A stretch of DNA of 64,000 nt from an uncultured Porphyromonadaceae bacterium (GCA_947175545.1 CAMWNI010000002.1:62001-126000), one strand, 5' to 3'; shown: positions 1 to 9,936, numbered from the stretch's first letter. The notes: generated by a model from the letters alone, not told the origin. Numbers and translations are program-made.

Positions 1-1131
1 AGCTCGTTGTCAGAAACAGGCCTGAATCTGAAAAAAGGCAAAAGTTTCAACTTCTCATTCCCGGATGAGTTGCCTCTGAAGCCGGATGTCAGCAATCGTT
101 TTGTTGTGCAGGTAACGGTTAACGGAACCGAGACCTCCTCGGCATCATCCTCAATTAAGAACCTGGCCTTTGCTCCGGTACGTAAGGTGGTTATTGAAGA
201 GTATTCTGGACGCGAGTGTTCAAACTGCCCGCAGGGATTTGCCGCAATGGACAACCTTGAGCGCCTGTTCCCCGGACAGATTCTGCCGGTTGTTCTTCGC
301 ACATACGAAAGTGACCCGCTTGGACAAGGCATGCACGAGTATACGGAATTCCTTGGACTGAACAACATGGGAGCGCCGTCGGCAGCTATCAACCGCACGA
401 CAAGCTGTTATCCGATGGTAACTATCGGTATGGATTATCGATTCAGCGGCGAAGGCACAGGAACAGACGGGGGCGATGATGCAATCTGCTGGCTTGATGC
501 CGTAAACAATGAAATGCAGACCCTGCCGGACGCTGAAATAGACTTTACAGCGGTGTATTCGGCCGGAACGATTTCGGTCAAGGGCAATGCCCGTTGGGCG
601 TTAAATACGGAAGTATGCAATGCCAATGTGCTTGCAATCGTCACGGAAGACAACCTGTCGTCAGTTCAGCTCAATGGTCTTTACTCAATGGATGATCCGG
701 ATCTTGGAGAGTGGGCAGGAAATGGAAAGTATGCGACACGTTATCCGACTGTGACAATCAATGGAGTCGGCCGTGGCGTTGCAGGACTCACCTATAACGG
801 CACACCCGGAATCATTCCGTCAAAGCTCAATGCCGGAGAGGAATATCCCGTTGAATTTTCAATCTCCATGCCGGAAACAGTGGCTGTACCGGCTAATACC
901 AATGTGATTGTGATGATGATTGACGGTGACAGCGACCGCGTTATAAATGCCAACATCGCCCACGTCACGGGAGATTTTGAGGACTCAATCGAAGAAGTAA
1001 TCACCGATGACAGTAACGCGTGCAACCTGATTGAATTTTTTGACATTCAGGGACGTAAAATTCAGAAGCCGACGAAAGGCACATTGGTTATTATGCGAAA
1101 CGGAACAGAAATTAAAAAATTAATATATTAA
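1..1131 (+). CDS. Omp28-like secreted protein, 5' end outside the window
   Basis: The reading frame is open to the first base, so the N-terminus is missing; an internal TTG at 7 need not be the real start. The visible part contains an EEYSGRECSNCP stretch around residues 62-74, a CxxC motif in the setting typical of Omp28-related and thioredoxin-like outer-membrane proteins of Bacteroidota. The rest looks like beta-rich extracellular sequence. The last ~35 residues (FFDIQGRKIQ, then a basic LIY end) match the C-terminal tail style of the next two genes, suggesting export and surface attachment by a type IX-like or related route. It lies 11 bases upstream of the next gene and is probably co-transcribed with it. 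The family call rests on the CxxC region and tail; substrate and function are unknown. Confidence 0.7.
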   Translation, partial: SSLSETGLNLKKGKSFNFSFPDELPLKPDVSNRFVVQVTVNGTETSSASSSIKNLAFAPVRKVVIEEYSGRECSNCPQGFAAMDNLERLFPGQILPVVLRTYESDPLGQGMHEYTEFLGLNNMGAPSAAINRTTSCYPMVTIGMDYRFSGEGTGTDGGDDAICWLDAVNNEMQTLPDAEIDFTAVYSAGTISVKGNARWALNTEVCNANVLAIVTEDNLSSVQLNGLYSMDDPDLGEWAGNGKYATRYPTVTINGVGRGVAGLTYNGTPGIIPSKLNAGEEYPVEFSISMPETVAVPANTNVIVMMIDGDSDRVINANIAHVTGDFEDSIEEVITDDSNACNLIEFFDIQGRKIQKPTKGTLVIMRNGTEIKKLIY

Positions 1132-1142
1132 ATCATAAATAC

Positions 1143-3242
1143 ATGAATAAAATAGTTGCAGCTATTACTTTAGCAACTGCATCAGTGCTTCCGGCTGTTG
1201 CCGAAATAGCTCCGGAGGAGTATCAGGAGTTGGAGTTAGGAAAGGAATATACTTTAGAATTCATGAAGTCGTTCTACGGAAAATACACTCCGACGGTTAA
1301 CGGTCAGATTCTGGAATACGGAGATGTTCCTGTTTATCTGATGCGCAGCGGAGAGTTGACGCTGATGACAGAGACTGAAGGATATCGCTATGCAGGATAC
1401 ATCAACGGCAAGCAGGCCCATCAGTTCCCTGTCAGCGCCGGAACGACGTATTACTTCAAGAGCGACTTCATTATGAATAACGGAGTAATTTCAATCGAAT
1501 TAAATCCGGAAGTATCGCTGACGAAGTCGATTCCTGATCTCGGAGACGCATTTGATCCGGCTGTTACGGACCAGATTGAGTTGATTTTCAATCAGAACAT
1601 CACTGTCGAAGCGGCCACCGTCAAAGTTGGCGATTTTTCGGCTCCGGCAGATAATATTAATACTTTAGGTTCGACGATTTCGGTTGGCTTTAATGAAATT
1701 TTGCGCCGTTGGTATAATGAGAACAGAATTAAGCCGGGCGAGATTCTGCAAATTACCCTGTCCGGAGTCAAGGATGGTCTTGACAATCCGATTAATGACT
1801 TGGTATTTCAGTATAGGACTGTTTCCAAGCCGGTCGAATTGAAGGAATATTCGCTTCCGGTTGAACTGCTTTCCTGGTATTCAGAGGATGTGAATGCAGC
1901 CAAGGCCGTATTTACTTTCACAGGCGCTCTTGCCGAAGATCAGAAGGTAGAACTCTGTTACGCACCTGTTGAACTCGGGTATGAGTATATCGAAAACGTT
2001 AAGAGTTCGGTCAATGACAATGTACTGACCGTGGACTTCGGTGGCGTCCGGCGTACATCGGCCGAAATGTCGACCTCAGGCAGAGCCGATACACAGATTT
2101 ATCTTCGTCTGAACACTCTGAAGGACGTTAATGGACAAACAGTATGGTCTGACGGACAAGGAACAGTTGGCACTTTCCTTTATGAAATTCCGTTTGCTGA
2201 AATTCCCAAGCTCAATATAACGTCAGAATTCACACCCTCGACCGGATCATCGCTTGGAAATGTAACTGCAATAAATATCTATTTCAATTGTGCTGACCAT
2301 CTGACCTATGATGGAGTCGCCTTTACATCCGGAAACGAAAGAATCGTTGTGAATTCTGACGAAATCCGAATTGATCCTATCAGTGACACAGAGGTTGAAC
2401 TGACAGTACCTGTGCCTGCCGGATGGAACACTAAAGAAAATGTCATTGTAACCCTTGAAGGTCTGACCTCTGACGACGGATTTGACCATAGCGGCGATGT
2501 TACAGCAAAATTCAACGGCTTCACCTTGACCTATTGCTCAATAAGGAATGGCGCCCGCATGAAGTCACTTGCTGAAGGAACCACAGTAAAGGCGGAAACC
2601 AATCTCGGCAACGATGCAAAACTTATGTTTGCGATAGAAGGAGAGTTGGAGCCGGTTGAGATGACCGGCTCGGGCGACGGCATCTTTATGCTGACGATGC
2701 CTCAGACCGTCGTTTTTGAAAAAGACAAACCATATTCCATTATATTCACGGCAGTTCCCGGCGGCATAGAGACCATTACGATTGTCGGAGGCACTGCTCC
2801 CTACGAATTCAGTGACATTGAACTCGCGTCAATGACTCCGAGCGCAGGGTCAGCAATTGACCCGGATACGGAGATCAGCCTGAATTTCACCGGACTCGTC
2901 AGTCTTACGCCCGCCCCGGGATCAATACAGTTCGTGGCTGACCCCGTCGGCAGTGTAGAAGGCGGCTATGCCAGCGAATGGCATCTTAAACTTGAAAATG
3001 CAACAGAGGGTCAGGTTATAGTCGCTTTTGCGGCCAAAGATATGGCAGGCGCAGTGCTTCAAGGCAATGAAGGGACAGATGCCGATTCATACTTCTCGCT
3101 GACCTTTACGGTTGCGTCAGCCGGCATTATTGAGGTTGAAACTATGGATTCAACAGTCATGTTTGACCTTCTCGGCCGACAGATAACCAAGAAACCCTCG
3201 GGGGGTATCTATATTAGAGACGGAAGGAAAATACTACTTTGA
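1143..3242 (+). CDS. secreted Ig-like domain protein with C-terminal sorting-like tail
   Basis: The protein has 699 residues and begins with a signal peptide (MNKIVAAITLATASVLPAVA). Its body contains several stretches that resemble bacterial Ig-like (SbsA/Big_5) modules, for example the PDLGDAFDPAVTDQIELIFN region near residue 130 and MTPSAGSAIDPDTEISLNF near residue 564. The C-terminus carries VMFDLLGRQI followed by a GIYI and a basic end, the same tail as its neighbours. No catalytic motif is visible. It follows the Omp28-like gene by 11 bases and ends just before a strong hairpin terminator, so the two form a transcription unit. It is probably a surface binding or structural protein; the specific role is unknown. 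Confidence 0.65.
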   Translation: MNKIVAAITLATASVLPAVAEIAPEEYQELELGKEYTLEFMKSFYGKYTPTVNGQILEYGDVPVYLMRSGELTLMTETEGYRYAGYINGKQAHQFPVSAGTTYYFKSDFIMNNGVISIELNPEVSLTKSIPDLGDAFDPAVTDQIELIFNQNITVEAATVKVGDFSAPADNINTLGSTISVGFNEILRRWYNENRIKPGEILQITLSGVKDGLDNPINDLVFQYRTVSKPVELKEYSLPVELLSWYSEDVNAAKAVFTFTGALAEDQKVELCYAPVELGYEYIENVKSSVNDNVLTVDFGGVRRTSAEMSTSGRADTQIYLRLNTLKDVNGQTVWSDGQGTVGTFLYEIPFAEIPKLNITSEFTPSTGSSLGNVTAINIYFNCADHLTYDGVAFTSGNERIVVNSDEIRIDPISDTEVELTVPVPAGWNTKENVIVTLEGLTSDDGFDHSGDVTAKFNGFTLTYCSIRNGARMKSLAEGTTVKAETNLGNDAKLMFAIEGELEPVEMTGSGDGIFMLTMPQTVVFEKDKPYSIIFTAVPGGIETITIVGGTAPYEFSDIELASMTPSAGSAIDPDTEISLNFTGLVSLTPAPGSIQFVADPVGSVEGGYASEWHLKLENATEGQVIVAFAAKDMAGAVLQGNEGTDADSYFSLTFTVASAGIIEVETMDSTVMFDLLGRQITKKPSGGIYIRDGRKILL

Positions 3243-3259
3243 TTGATTATTCCTATTGG

Positions 3260-3294
3260 AGCGTTGCCTTGAGAGCAACGCTCTTTTTTTTGTT
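3260..3294 (+). terminator. Rho-independent terminator after the Ig-like protein gene
   Basis: An 8-bp stem AGCGTTGC / GCAACGCT (3260-3267 with 3275-3282) with a 7-base loop is followed by a run of T from 3284. It lies 18 bases after the stop codon. The T-run overlaps the -33 element of the next promoter. Confidence 0.9.
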
Positions 3295-3320
3295 TTAATG
3301 ATACAAAATTCGTATATTTG
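3289..3320 (+). promoter_or_regulatory. Bacteroidota-type promoter for the GH2 gene
   Basis: TTTG at 3289-3292 and TATATTTG at 3313-3320 match the Bacteroides -33 (TTTG) and -7 (TAnnTTTG) elements with a 20-base spacer. The start codon follows at 3346, giving a leader of about 20 bases. The -33 element lies inside the preceding terminator's T-run. Confidence 0.75.
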
Positions 3321-3345
3321 CGAAAAATTTTTTAATTATTAAACC

Positions 3346-6300
3346 ATGAAGAATTTGATTCGCATTTCTTTTGCGGGTGTACTTGCTGCAACTTGTGCGA
3401 CCGCATCGGCGATTACGGCGATTCAACCAGAAGACTGGTGGGAGAATCAAACCGTATTTGCCGTCAACAAAGAGAAGGCAAGGGCAACACATGTCCCCTA
3501 CTCTTCGTCAGCTGCTTTGAAAGCCGATGTCGGCTTTTATAACCATCCTTGGGAAGATTCTGCGTCTGATCTCCACAAAAAGCTTAACGGAAATTGGAAG
3601 TTCTTTTTTGTAGAAAAACCGTCGGACCGTCCAATGGATTTTTACGAACCGGGTTATGACAGTTCGGCGTGGGATGTTATCCCGGTGCCTTCCTGCTGGG
3701 AAATGCAAGGCTACGACACTCCGATTTATGTCAACGTAAACCATCCCTACGATGCGTCGCAGTGTCCGAAAATCCTCAAACGTAAGGACAACAATGGAGC
3801 GTATGCCGAGAATCCCGTCGGAAGTTATCTGACGGAATTTACGGTTCCTGCGAGCTGGAGCGGCAAGCAACTATTTCTGAACTTTGAAGGAATCTACTCG
3901 GCGGCATACGTATGGGTTAACGGCTCATTTGTCGGCTACACACAGGCAGCAAACACGAACCATGAGTTTGATGTCACCTCATTTTGCAAAGAAGGAACGA
4001 ACACGCTCGCCGTACAGGTAATCAAATGGAGCGACGGATCGTACCTCGAAGGTCAAGACATGTTTCGCTGGGGCGGCATTTTCAGAGATGTCACCCTGAC
4101 TGCAGTCCCGAAAGCATTTGTACGCGACCATTATATCACATGGTCGACAAACGAGGCATCAGGCTACACGTCAGGGACCCTGAGTGTTGATTTGGAAATT
4201 GAAAACCGCGGCACTACGGCAGCCAACGTCGTGGCTGAGGTCTCACTGATTGACTCAGACGGGAAGGTTGTTGCTGAACTGCCTGCGCATGCCGTCAGTC
4301 ATTTGGTCTGCAACGAGTCGAAAACAGTGACTGCTTCGGTGCAACTCTCGAATGTCAATCTATGGAGTTGCGAGAACCCTTATCTCTACACCGTGCTGGT
4401 CAGCCTGAAGGAAGCCTCCGGAAAGGAAACCGAGGCTTTCTCGACAAAATATGGTTTCCGTTGCATTGAGCAAAAAAACCGATTTGTTTACATCAATGGT
4501 CAGAAGGTATTTTTCAAGGGCGTTAACCGTCAGGATACACATCCGTTGACCGGCAGGACAATGGACACGGAATCACTATTGACCGACGTTAAACTCTTCA
4601 AGCAGTACAACATTAATACGGTTCGCACCTCTCATTGTCCCCACCAGCCTAAAATGATGGCGATGTATGACTATTTCGGTATCTACGTGATGGATGAAGC
4701 CGACCTTGAGACGCATGCAATTGACTGGAAATTGGTTGATGACCCTACCTGGACAGCTGCATACGTTGACCGACAGGAACGCATGGTCTTGCGAGACCGC
4801 AACCATCCGTCGGTTATTTTCTGGAGTCTCGGTAACGAAAGCCGTAATGGCAGTAACTTCTACGCCTGCCGCGAGGCAATCAGAAATCTTGATCCCCGCC
4901 TTGTTCATTATGAGGGTCAGCAGGCCGACGGATTCCCGAACTCAGATTTTACGTCGAAAATGTATCCTTACGAGTATGATGTTACTCGAATGGACAACTG
5001 GAATGATGAACGTCCCCACTTTATTTGTGAGTATGCGCATTCGATGGGTCAGAGCCTTGGAAACTTTGCTGACTATTGGGATTATTTTGAGAATTCCAAG
5101 CGTACTATTGGCGGATGTATCTGGGACTGGGCCGACCAGGCAATCTATCATCCGTCGGAAATCAAGAACGGAACCTATAAAAAGGGCCGCTGGTACACAG
5201 GCTATGACTTCCCGGGGCCTCACCAGGGCAACTTCATGAGCAACGGTGTTGTCGACCCTGAACGCAACATATCGCAAAAGCTTATAGAGGTCAAGAAAGT
5301 TCATCAGTGGATTACGGTCAAGGGCTACAATCAAAAGACCAATCGAATTACAGTTGAGAATAAATATAACTTCCTTAATCTTTCTGAATTTGACGTCAGA
5401 TGGACTCTAAGCCGTGACGGAATCAACGTCGAGACGGCAACAAAACCAATGGAAGACGTCGCTCCTGGCTCAACCGGCATCATCGTTCCTGAGTTCAAGG
5501 CAATTGATGCTGACGATGATGCGGAGTACCTTCTGACATTGGAGTTTCTCACAAAGAAGGCCTCAGACTGGGCTTCGGCCGGCCATGTTGTTGCCTCAGA
5601 GCAGATAACTATTCAAGAACGTCCTTCTCTGCCCGAGTTTAATTTTGATAACCTCGAACAGAATCTTGTAACGACCGGCAACGGACCTGTGACCGTCAGC
5701 GGAAAAGGGTTCTCCTATACGTTTGACGACAACGGCTCGCTGATTTCAATTAAGGTCAATGGCGTAGAGCTGATTCATGGCGGCAACGGACTGGCCTTTG
5801 ATGATTTCCGCTGGATTGAGAACGACTCTCCCTACACCGGAACCGCGCCAACCTCTTATGCGCCTCAGAGTGTTCCAAACAAGAACCTGCTCTGTAATTT
5901 CACGGATGGAGATGCATCTGGAGCTAAGGCAGTCAAGATTATCAGCGTTAACGAAAAACCCGGCACTGTCAAGGTAATCACCACTTATATGATATATTCA
6001 AATGGTGTTATTGACATAAAAAATGCCTATACGGCCTACACAGGAAACCTGAATCGCCTCGGAATGAGCATGAGTGTCATTCCCGGACTTGAAAACGTAG
6101 AATATTTTGCCCGTGGCCCTTGGAGTAACTATATTGACCGCAAGACGGGCAGCTTTGCCGGAGTTTATAAGACTACGGTGACGGAGATGGCAGAACATTT
6201 CGTTAAGCCGCAAAGCTCAGGTAACCGTGAGGACCTCCGCTACGTTAAACTCACGTCGCCAAAAGACAATGGGTTTGGACTGCTGATTGAAGCTGACGGA

Positions 6301-8118
6301 GTCACCTCGTTCTCTGCTCTGCACTACACAGAGGAGGATCTCGGAACTGCCTTTCACGATTTTGAACTGAAACCGCGCGATGAGATTATTCTCCATCTTG
6401 ACCGCTTCCAGCAGGGCATTGGTAACGGATCGTGTGGCTCAACAATCTGGGCCCGTTATCAGACGCCTGTAAATCAGGAGCTGAAGCATACACTGCGAAT
6501 CACTCCTCTTGTCTCTGCTTCGATGGGCTATTCAATTCCTGAGGGGCAAAGCGGCTCTTATTTGAAGGCTCTTACCGGTACCGGCTATGAATTTCAGGCT
6601 GACAAGGCGCCGGAGACTCTCTATCAACTTATCTCAGGAGAGTTGACAGCCGTAGCGGGTTCAACCGTAGAACTACATGCAGTTGCGTCAGACAATGTGA
6701 ATATGTCAGCATGGTTTGATGCAGACAAAGACACGGAGTTTGATTTGACGGAGGCAATTCAGGTTGCAGCTGACGGACATTTTTCGTTGATTGTTCCGTC
6801 CGCTACAGTTCCGGGCGAATATCGCATGAGAATCGTTCTTGATTCCGCAACACCGAAAGCAGAGGGTCCGATTACATCAGGACGCGTTTATGACGTTCCG
6901 GTCCGTGTTATTGCAGATGCAAATTCGGCTATTGCCGACTATATCATACCGGCGGGTTCGCTTCACCGAGAAAAGAAAGCATACTTGCGAAAGATTACCA
7001 CAACTGGTGCAGAGGGAGACATCTCCTACTCTGCAAGCTCCTGCCCTAAGGATGTTTACACACTGGTTGATGAAAGTATCAAAGCAGTGTCCGGTGGCTC
7101 ATTCGTGTTAAATCTGGTTGCAAACTCAGCCGGGCCGCGCTCAACGACTTCTACCTATCAGGACCTGCGATACAATTATGCCGTTATTTTCGCCGACTAT
7201 ACCAACAGCGGAGAATTTACAGAAGTTGCTCGCTTCGGTTCTGAAATCAGCGGAGCTAACATTCTTGCCAACTATGACGATGTGATGAACATCAGCCATC
7301 GTATCACTCTTCCCGTCGGTCTGCCGGGCGGACATGCACGTCTTAGAGTCATTTACCAGAACGCCTGGCGTAAACTATCAGGACCGAATGAGCAGAATAT
7401 TCTCGAAGGAGTTGCCTACGATATCCCAATCATTATATCAACATTCGAGCCTGATGGAGAGCTGACCACACTGCCCGGACACATTGACGGCCAGCCCGAC
7501 GGAACGGTTCATCCTGAGGGTAATGCCTATGTGAAACGAATCGTTTCAACTGGCGCACAATCCAATATTGATGTAAGATGGGATAGTCAGCCCGGATTCT
7601 ACACTCTGATCGGGGAGGAAATTATCGCCCGTCCGGGTTCGGAGTTCTCTTTCCGCATGATTGCAAACCGTCTTGGTGGCTCTGGAAAGGTTCTTCAGGA
7701 TCTGCGCTACAATCACGCTACGATTTTTGTTGATTGGGAAGGTCTCGGACTGTTTAACCGCCTGACCCGAGTCGGCGATATCATGAAGGAAGAGAATGTT
7801 GCGGCAAATTACGACAAAATGATGTCGTTTACGACCCACATAGACGTTCCGGAAGATGTGGATACCGACATAGCGATTATTCGTGTAATTTACGAAAACG
7901 CATGGCGTCCGGAACCTGATGCGTATGCTCAGGAGATTACCGAAGGTTGCGCTTATGACATTCCCGTCAGAATCGCAGGTAAAGGTGACTCAGAAATAAC
8001 AGAGATTTCGACTGAACAGAATGTTGAAGGAATCTTTGACCTCCACGGTCGCCGGATACTGAAGATTACAAGTCCCGGTATCTATATCATTGACGGCAAA
8101 AAAACTGTTGTACGCTAA
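3346..8118 (+). CDS. LacZ-type GH2 glycosidase (beta-galactosidase-like) with C-terminal repeats
   Basis: This 1590-residue secreted protein (signal peptide about residues 1-22) has the five-domain LacZ layout: a sugar-binding domain (about 70-215), an Ig-like domain, a TIM barrel (about 335-620), and a beta-galactosidase small-chain domain (about 780-1050). The predicted acid/base is E498 (in WSLGNES) and the nucleophile is E562 (in ICEYAHSMG). Typical LacZ enzymes have about 1000-1050 residues. The extra ~500 residues hold three repeats (about 1085-1195, 1205-1365, 1375-1545) sharing DLRYN, ANYD and RVIYxNAWR motifs in the last two, reminiscent of GEVED-type modules. The protein ends in the IFDLHGRRI / GIYI tail. 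It likely cleaves beta-galactosides from host or dietary glycans at the surface. The exact substrate cannot be read from sequence. Confidence 0.88.
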   Translation: MKNLIRISFAGVLAATCATASAITAIQPEDWWENQTVFAVNKEKARATHVPYSSSAALKADVGFYNHPWEDSASDLHKKLNGNWKFFFVEKPSDRPMDFYEPGYDSSAWDVIPVPSCWEMQGYDTPIYVNVNHPYDASQCPKILKRKDNNGAYAENPVGSYLTEFTVPASWSGKQLFLNFEGIYSAAYVWVNGSFVGYTQAANTNHEFDVTSFCKEGTNTLAVQVIKWSDGSYLEGQDMFRWGGIFRDVTLTAVPKAFVRDHYITWSTNEASGYTSGTLSVDLEIENRGTTAANVVAEVSLIDSDGKVVAELPAHAVSHLVCNESKTVTASVQLSNVNLWSCENPYLYTVLVSLKEASGKETEAFSTKYGFRCIEQKNRFVYINGQKVFFKGVNRQDTHPLTGRTMDTESLLTDVKLFKQYNINTVRTSHCPHQPKMMAMYDYFGIYVMDEADLETHAIDWKLVDDPTWTAAYVDRQERMVLRDRNHPSVIFWSLGNESRNGSNFYACREAIRNLDPRLVHYEGQQADGFPNSDFTSKMYPYEYDVTRMDNWNDERPHFICEYAHSMGQSLGNFADYWDYFENSKRTIGGCIWDWADQAIYHPSEIKNGTYKKGRWYTGYDFPGPHQGNFMSNGVVDPERNISQKLIEVKKVHQWITVKGYNQKTNRITVENKYNFLNLSEFDVRWTLSRDGINVETATKPMEDVAPGSTGIIVPEFKAIDADDDAEYLLTLEFLTKKASDWASAGHVVASEQITIQERPSLPEFNFDNLEQNLVTTGNGPVTVSGKGFSYTFDDNGSLISIKVNGVELIHGGNGLAFDDFRWIENDSPYTGTAPTSYAPQSVPNKNLLCNFTDGDASGAKAVKIISVNEKPGTVKVITTYMIYSNGVIDIKNAYTAYTGNLNRLGMSMSVIPGLENVEYFARGPWSNYIDRKTGSFAGVYKTTVTEMAEHFVKPQSSGNREDLRYVKLTSPKDNGFGLLIEADGVTSFSALHYTEEDLGTAFHDFELKPRDEIILHLDRFQQGIGNGSCGSTIWARYQTPVNQELKHTLRITPLVSASMGYSIPEGQSGSYLKALTGTGYEFQADKAPETLYQLISGELTAVAGSTVELHAVASDNVNMSAWFDADKDTEFDLTEAIQVAADGHFSLIVPSATVPGEYRMRIVLDSATPKAEGPITSGRVYDVPVRVIADANSAIADYIIPAGSLHREKKAYLRKITTTGAEGDISYSASSCPKDVYTLVDESIKAVSGGSFVLNLVANSAGPRSTTSTYQDLRYNYAVIFADYTNSGEFTEVARFGSEISGANILANYDDVMNISHRITLPVGLPGGHARLRVIYQNAWRKLSGPNEQNILEGVAYDIPIIISTFEPDGELTTLPGHIDGQPDGTVHPEGNAYVKRIVSTGAQSNIDVRWDSQPGFYTLIGEEIIARPGSEFSFRMIANRLGGSGKVLQDLRYNHATIFVDWEGLGLFNRLTRVGDIMKEENVAANYDKMMSFTTHIDVPEDVDTDIAIIRVIYENAWRPEPDAYAQEITEGCAYDIPVRIAGKGDSEITEISTEQNVEGIFDLHGRRILKITSPGIYIIDGKKTVVR

Positions 8119-8130
8119 CTTAAACTCCAT

Positions 8131-8172
8131 AAAAAAAACTGCATGTCGGATTGCCGACATGCAGTTTTTTTT
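8131..8172. terminator. bidirectional terminator between convergent secreted-protein genes
   Basis: A near-perfect hairpin: CTGCATGTCGG (8139-8149) pairs with CCGACATGCAG (8154-8164) around a 4-base loop. It is flanked by eight A on the left and eight T on the right, so it can work for both converging genes. Confidence 0.93.
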
Positions 8173-8187
8173 ATAGTTGATAAAAAT

Positions 8188-9936
8188 TTACTTCACAATA
8201 AATTTTTTGCCGTTGATAATGTATAATCCGTTAACAGCACGGTTTACGGGACGGCCCTGAAGATCGAAAATAGATTCAGACATTGTTTCGACCGAAACCT
8301 CGTTAATTGCTGAGGTGACTCCATCGGGGTCAATGAAGTTGAGTGTCTTGAGTTCTGATTTAAGACCTTTTGCAGTAACATAACATTGGATATCGCCGGG
8401 CTTCTCAACTGTCAGGGTTACCCTGCCTCCCTCGGCAAGAGTGAATCCGTCTTCACCTTCCTCAACGTCAGCAAGCACGACGGCTTCAACATCTTCAGCA
8501 ACAGTGTTATTCTTATAGTACAGGTCATAGCCCTCAGGAGCGGTAAGTGTCACTTCAAAAGAGGTGTGGGCAGCCGAGAAACTGAAAGTATCGTCTACAA
8601 CTTCGCCAAAACCGGAAACGGAGACTGATGCTTCCTCGCTCAGTGAGTAAGGGATGAATGACCAACGATAGGTATCGTGAGAAGAAGCGTCGTCAATGGT
8701 GTTGTAACGCATCAGCTGGAAGTTCTGGCCTGCTTTAGCGAGTGCCATATACTTGTTGTTCGGAGTTACGCTGTTGACGAATTCGAGAATGAATGCGCTG
8801 TAACCGTCAGCAATTGCGCCGTCGGAAAGCGAGAACCAGCATACTTCAGAAGCGTTTGCCTCACGGTCTGCAACATAGCCCCAGCGGGATGCATTGGTAG
8901 CGCCGGAGGTCAGAACATCTCCGTTATTGTTTAAGGGGACATTGCTGATTGCTCCATTGGGGAATGATTTGTTGACCAGACAATATTTGCCTTCATTCTC
9001 GCCGTTGCCGGCAATCACCCGCCAAAGCTGACCGTCAACCTGGGCTTCAGTCGCGGTCTCGTCTTCGACAGGCGAACAACCGCAGATGAAAGGATTTGTT
9101 GTCAGAACTTTGGTTGCACTGGCAGTTGTGTGAGAAAAGACATACCATTCTGTCGCAGGGTAATAGCCCAGGTAGGTGTTAGCGCGATTATCATTCTCGC
9201 CTGACTTAATCTGATACCAGATTCCGCCAACAGGAGTAGAAGCTGTTTCCGGATCTACCGGTTCAACCGGTTCGGAAACATCGGCAATGGGCGCCCACCA
9301 AGTTGAGGCTTCGCCAGAAGTGTTAACGCGTATAATCTGTTGTTTCTGTCCGCCTGCTGCAAGCGCAAAATAGATGCCGCCAGTATTCAGTGAATTGACA
9401 AATGTCGGCTGGATGTAGGTAACTCCGTTCACATCGGCAGTTGTTGAACAGTCAAACCAGCAAATCTTGTCGACAGATTCTTCGCGGTTTTCAAGATAGA
9501 CCCAACGGGAAGCGTTAGTTGCGTTATTTCCATTAAGCACGGTTACAATCTCGCTGTTGTTGTCAACAATTGCATTGCTGACCGCTCCATCAGGGTATGC
9601 TTTGTTGACCAGACAGAATTTTCCGGCATTGTCGCCTTCGCCGGCAACAAATTGCCAGAGCTGCCCGTCAACCTGAGCTTCAGTCACATTGTCACCTTCG
9701 GCTAAGTTGCCGGCGCATACAAATGGATTTGTACCAAGCTCGCTGCGGCTACCGTTATCCTTGTTGAATACGTACCATTGAGTCGAGGGGTAGTAACCGA
9801 GGTAGGAATCGGTACGTCCGCCGCCGGTTTCACGATTGAGTAGGCGGTACCAAACTCCGTCCTGCGGCTCAAAGCCAGTGGCCATCGTACTGAAAACTGC
9901 GACAGCGCTACACGCAAAAGTAAAGATTTTTTTCAT
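8188..9936 (-). CDS. secreted protein with two ~200-residue tandem repeats and sorting-like tail
   Basis: The frame is open to 9975, but ATG at 9936 is the better start. It gives a clean signal peptide (MKKIFTFACSAVAVFSTMATG), and a -7 promoter element at 9973-9980 would overlap the longer start. The 582-residue product has two homologous copies, about residues 22-217 and 235-428, offset by about 211 residues. Each contains WYxL/I, TYLGYYP, WYVF, EAQVDGQLW, CLVNK and ATNASRW. The GQLW..K.CLVNK pattern resembles ricin-type beta-trefoil lectin repeats, so carbohydrate binding is a reasonable inference. The last ~30 residues (IFDLQGRPV, GLYI, basic end) match the tail of the neighbouring GH2. 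No catalytic site is seen. Confidence 0.75.
   Translation of the reverse strand: MKKIFTFACSAVAVFSTMATGFEPQDGVWYRLLNRETGGGRTDSYLGYYPSTQWYVFNKDNGSRSELGTNPFVCAGNLAEGDNVTEAQVDGQLWQFVAGEGDNAGKFCLVNKAYPDGAVSNAIVDNNSEIVTVLNGNNATNASRWVYLENREESVDKICWFDCSTTADVNGVTYIQPTFVNSLNTGGIYFALAAGGQKQQIIRVNTSGEASTWWAPIADVSEPVEPVDPETASTPVGGIWYQIKSGENDNRANTYLGYYPATEWYVFSHTTASATKVLTTNPFICGCSPVEDETATEAQVDGQLWRVIAGNGENEGKYCLVNKSFPNGAISNVPLNNNGDVLTSGATNASRWGYVADREANASEVCWFSLSDGAIADGYSAFILEFVNSVTPNNKYMALAKAGQNFQLMRYNTIDDASSHDTYRWSFIPYSLSEEASVSVSGFGEVVDDTFSFSAAHTSFEVTLTAPEGYDLYYKNNTVAEDVEAVVLADVEEGEDGFTLAEGGRVTLTVEKPGDIQCYVTAKGLKSELKTLNFIDPDGVTSAINEVSVETMSESIFDLQGRPVNRAVNGLYIINGKKFIVK

Noticed and set aside
4694-5239. Plus-strand ORF of 181 codons inside the GH2 gene
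   Set aside because: It covers the catalytic region of the GH2 enzyme in another frame and has no independent support.
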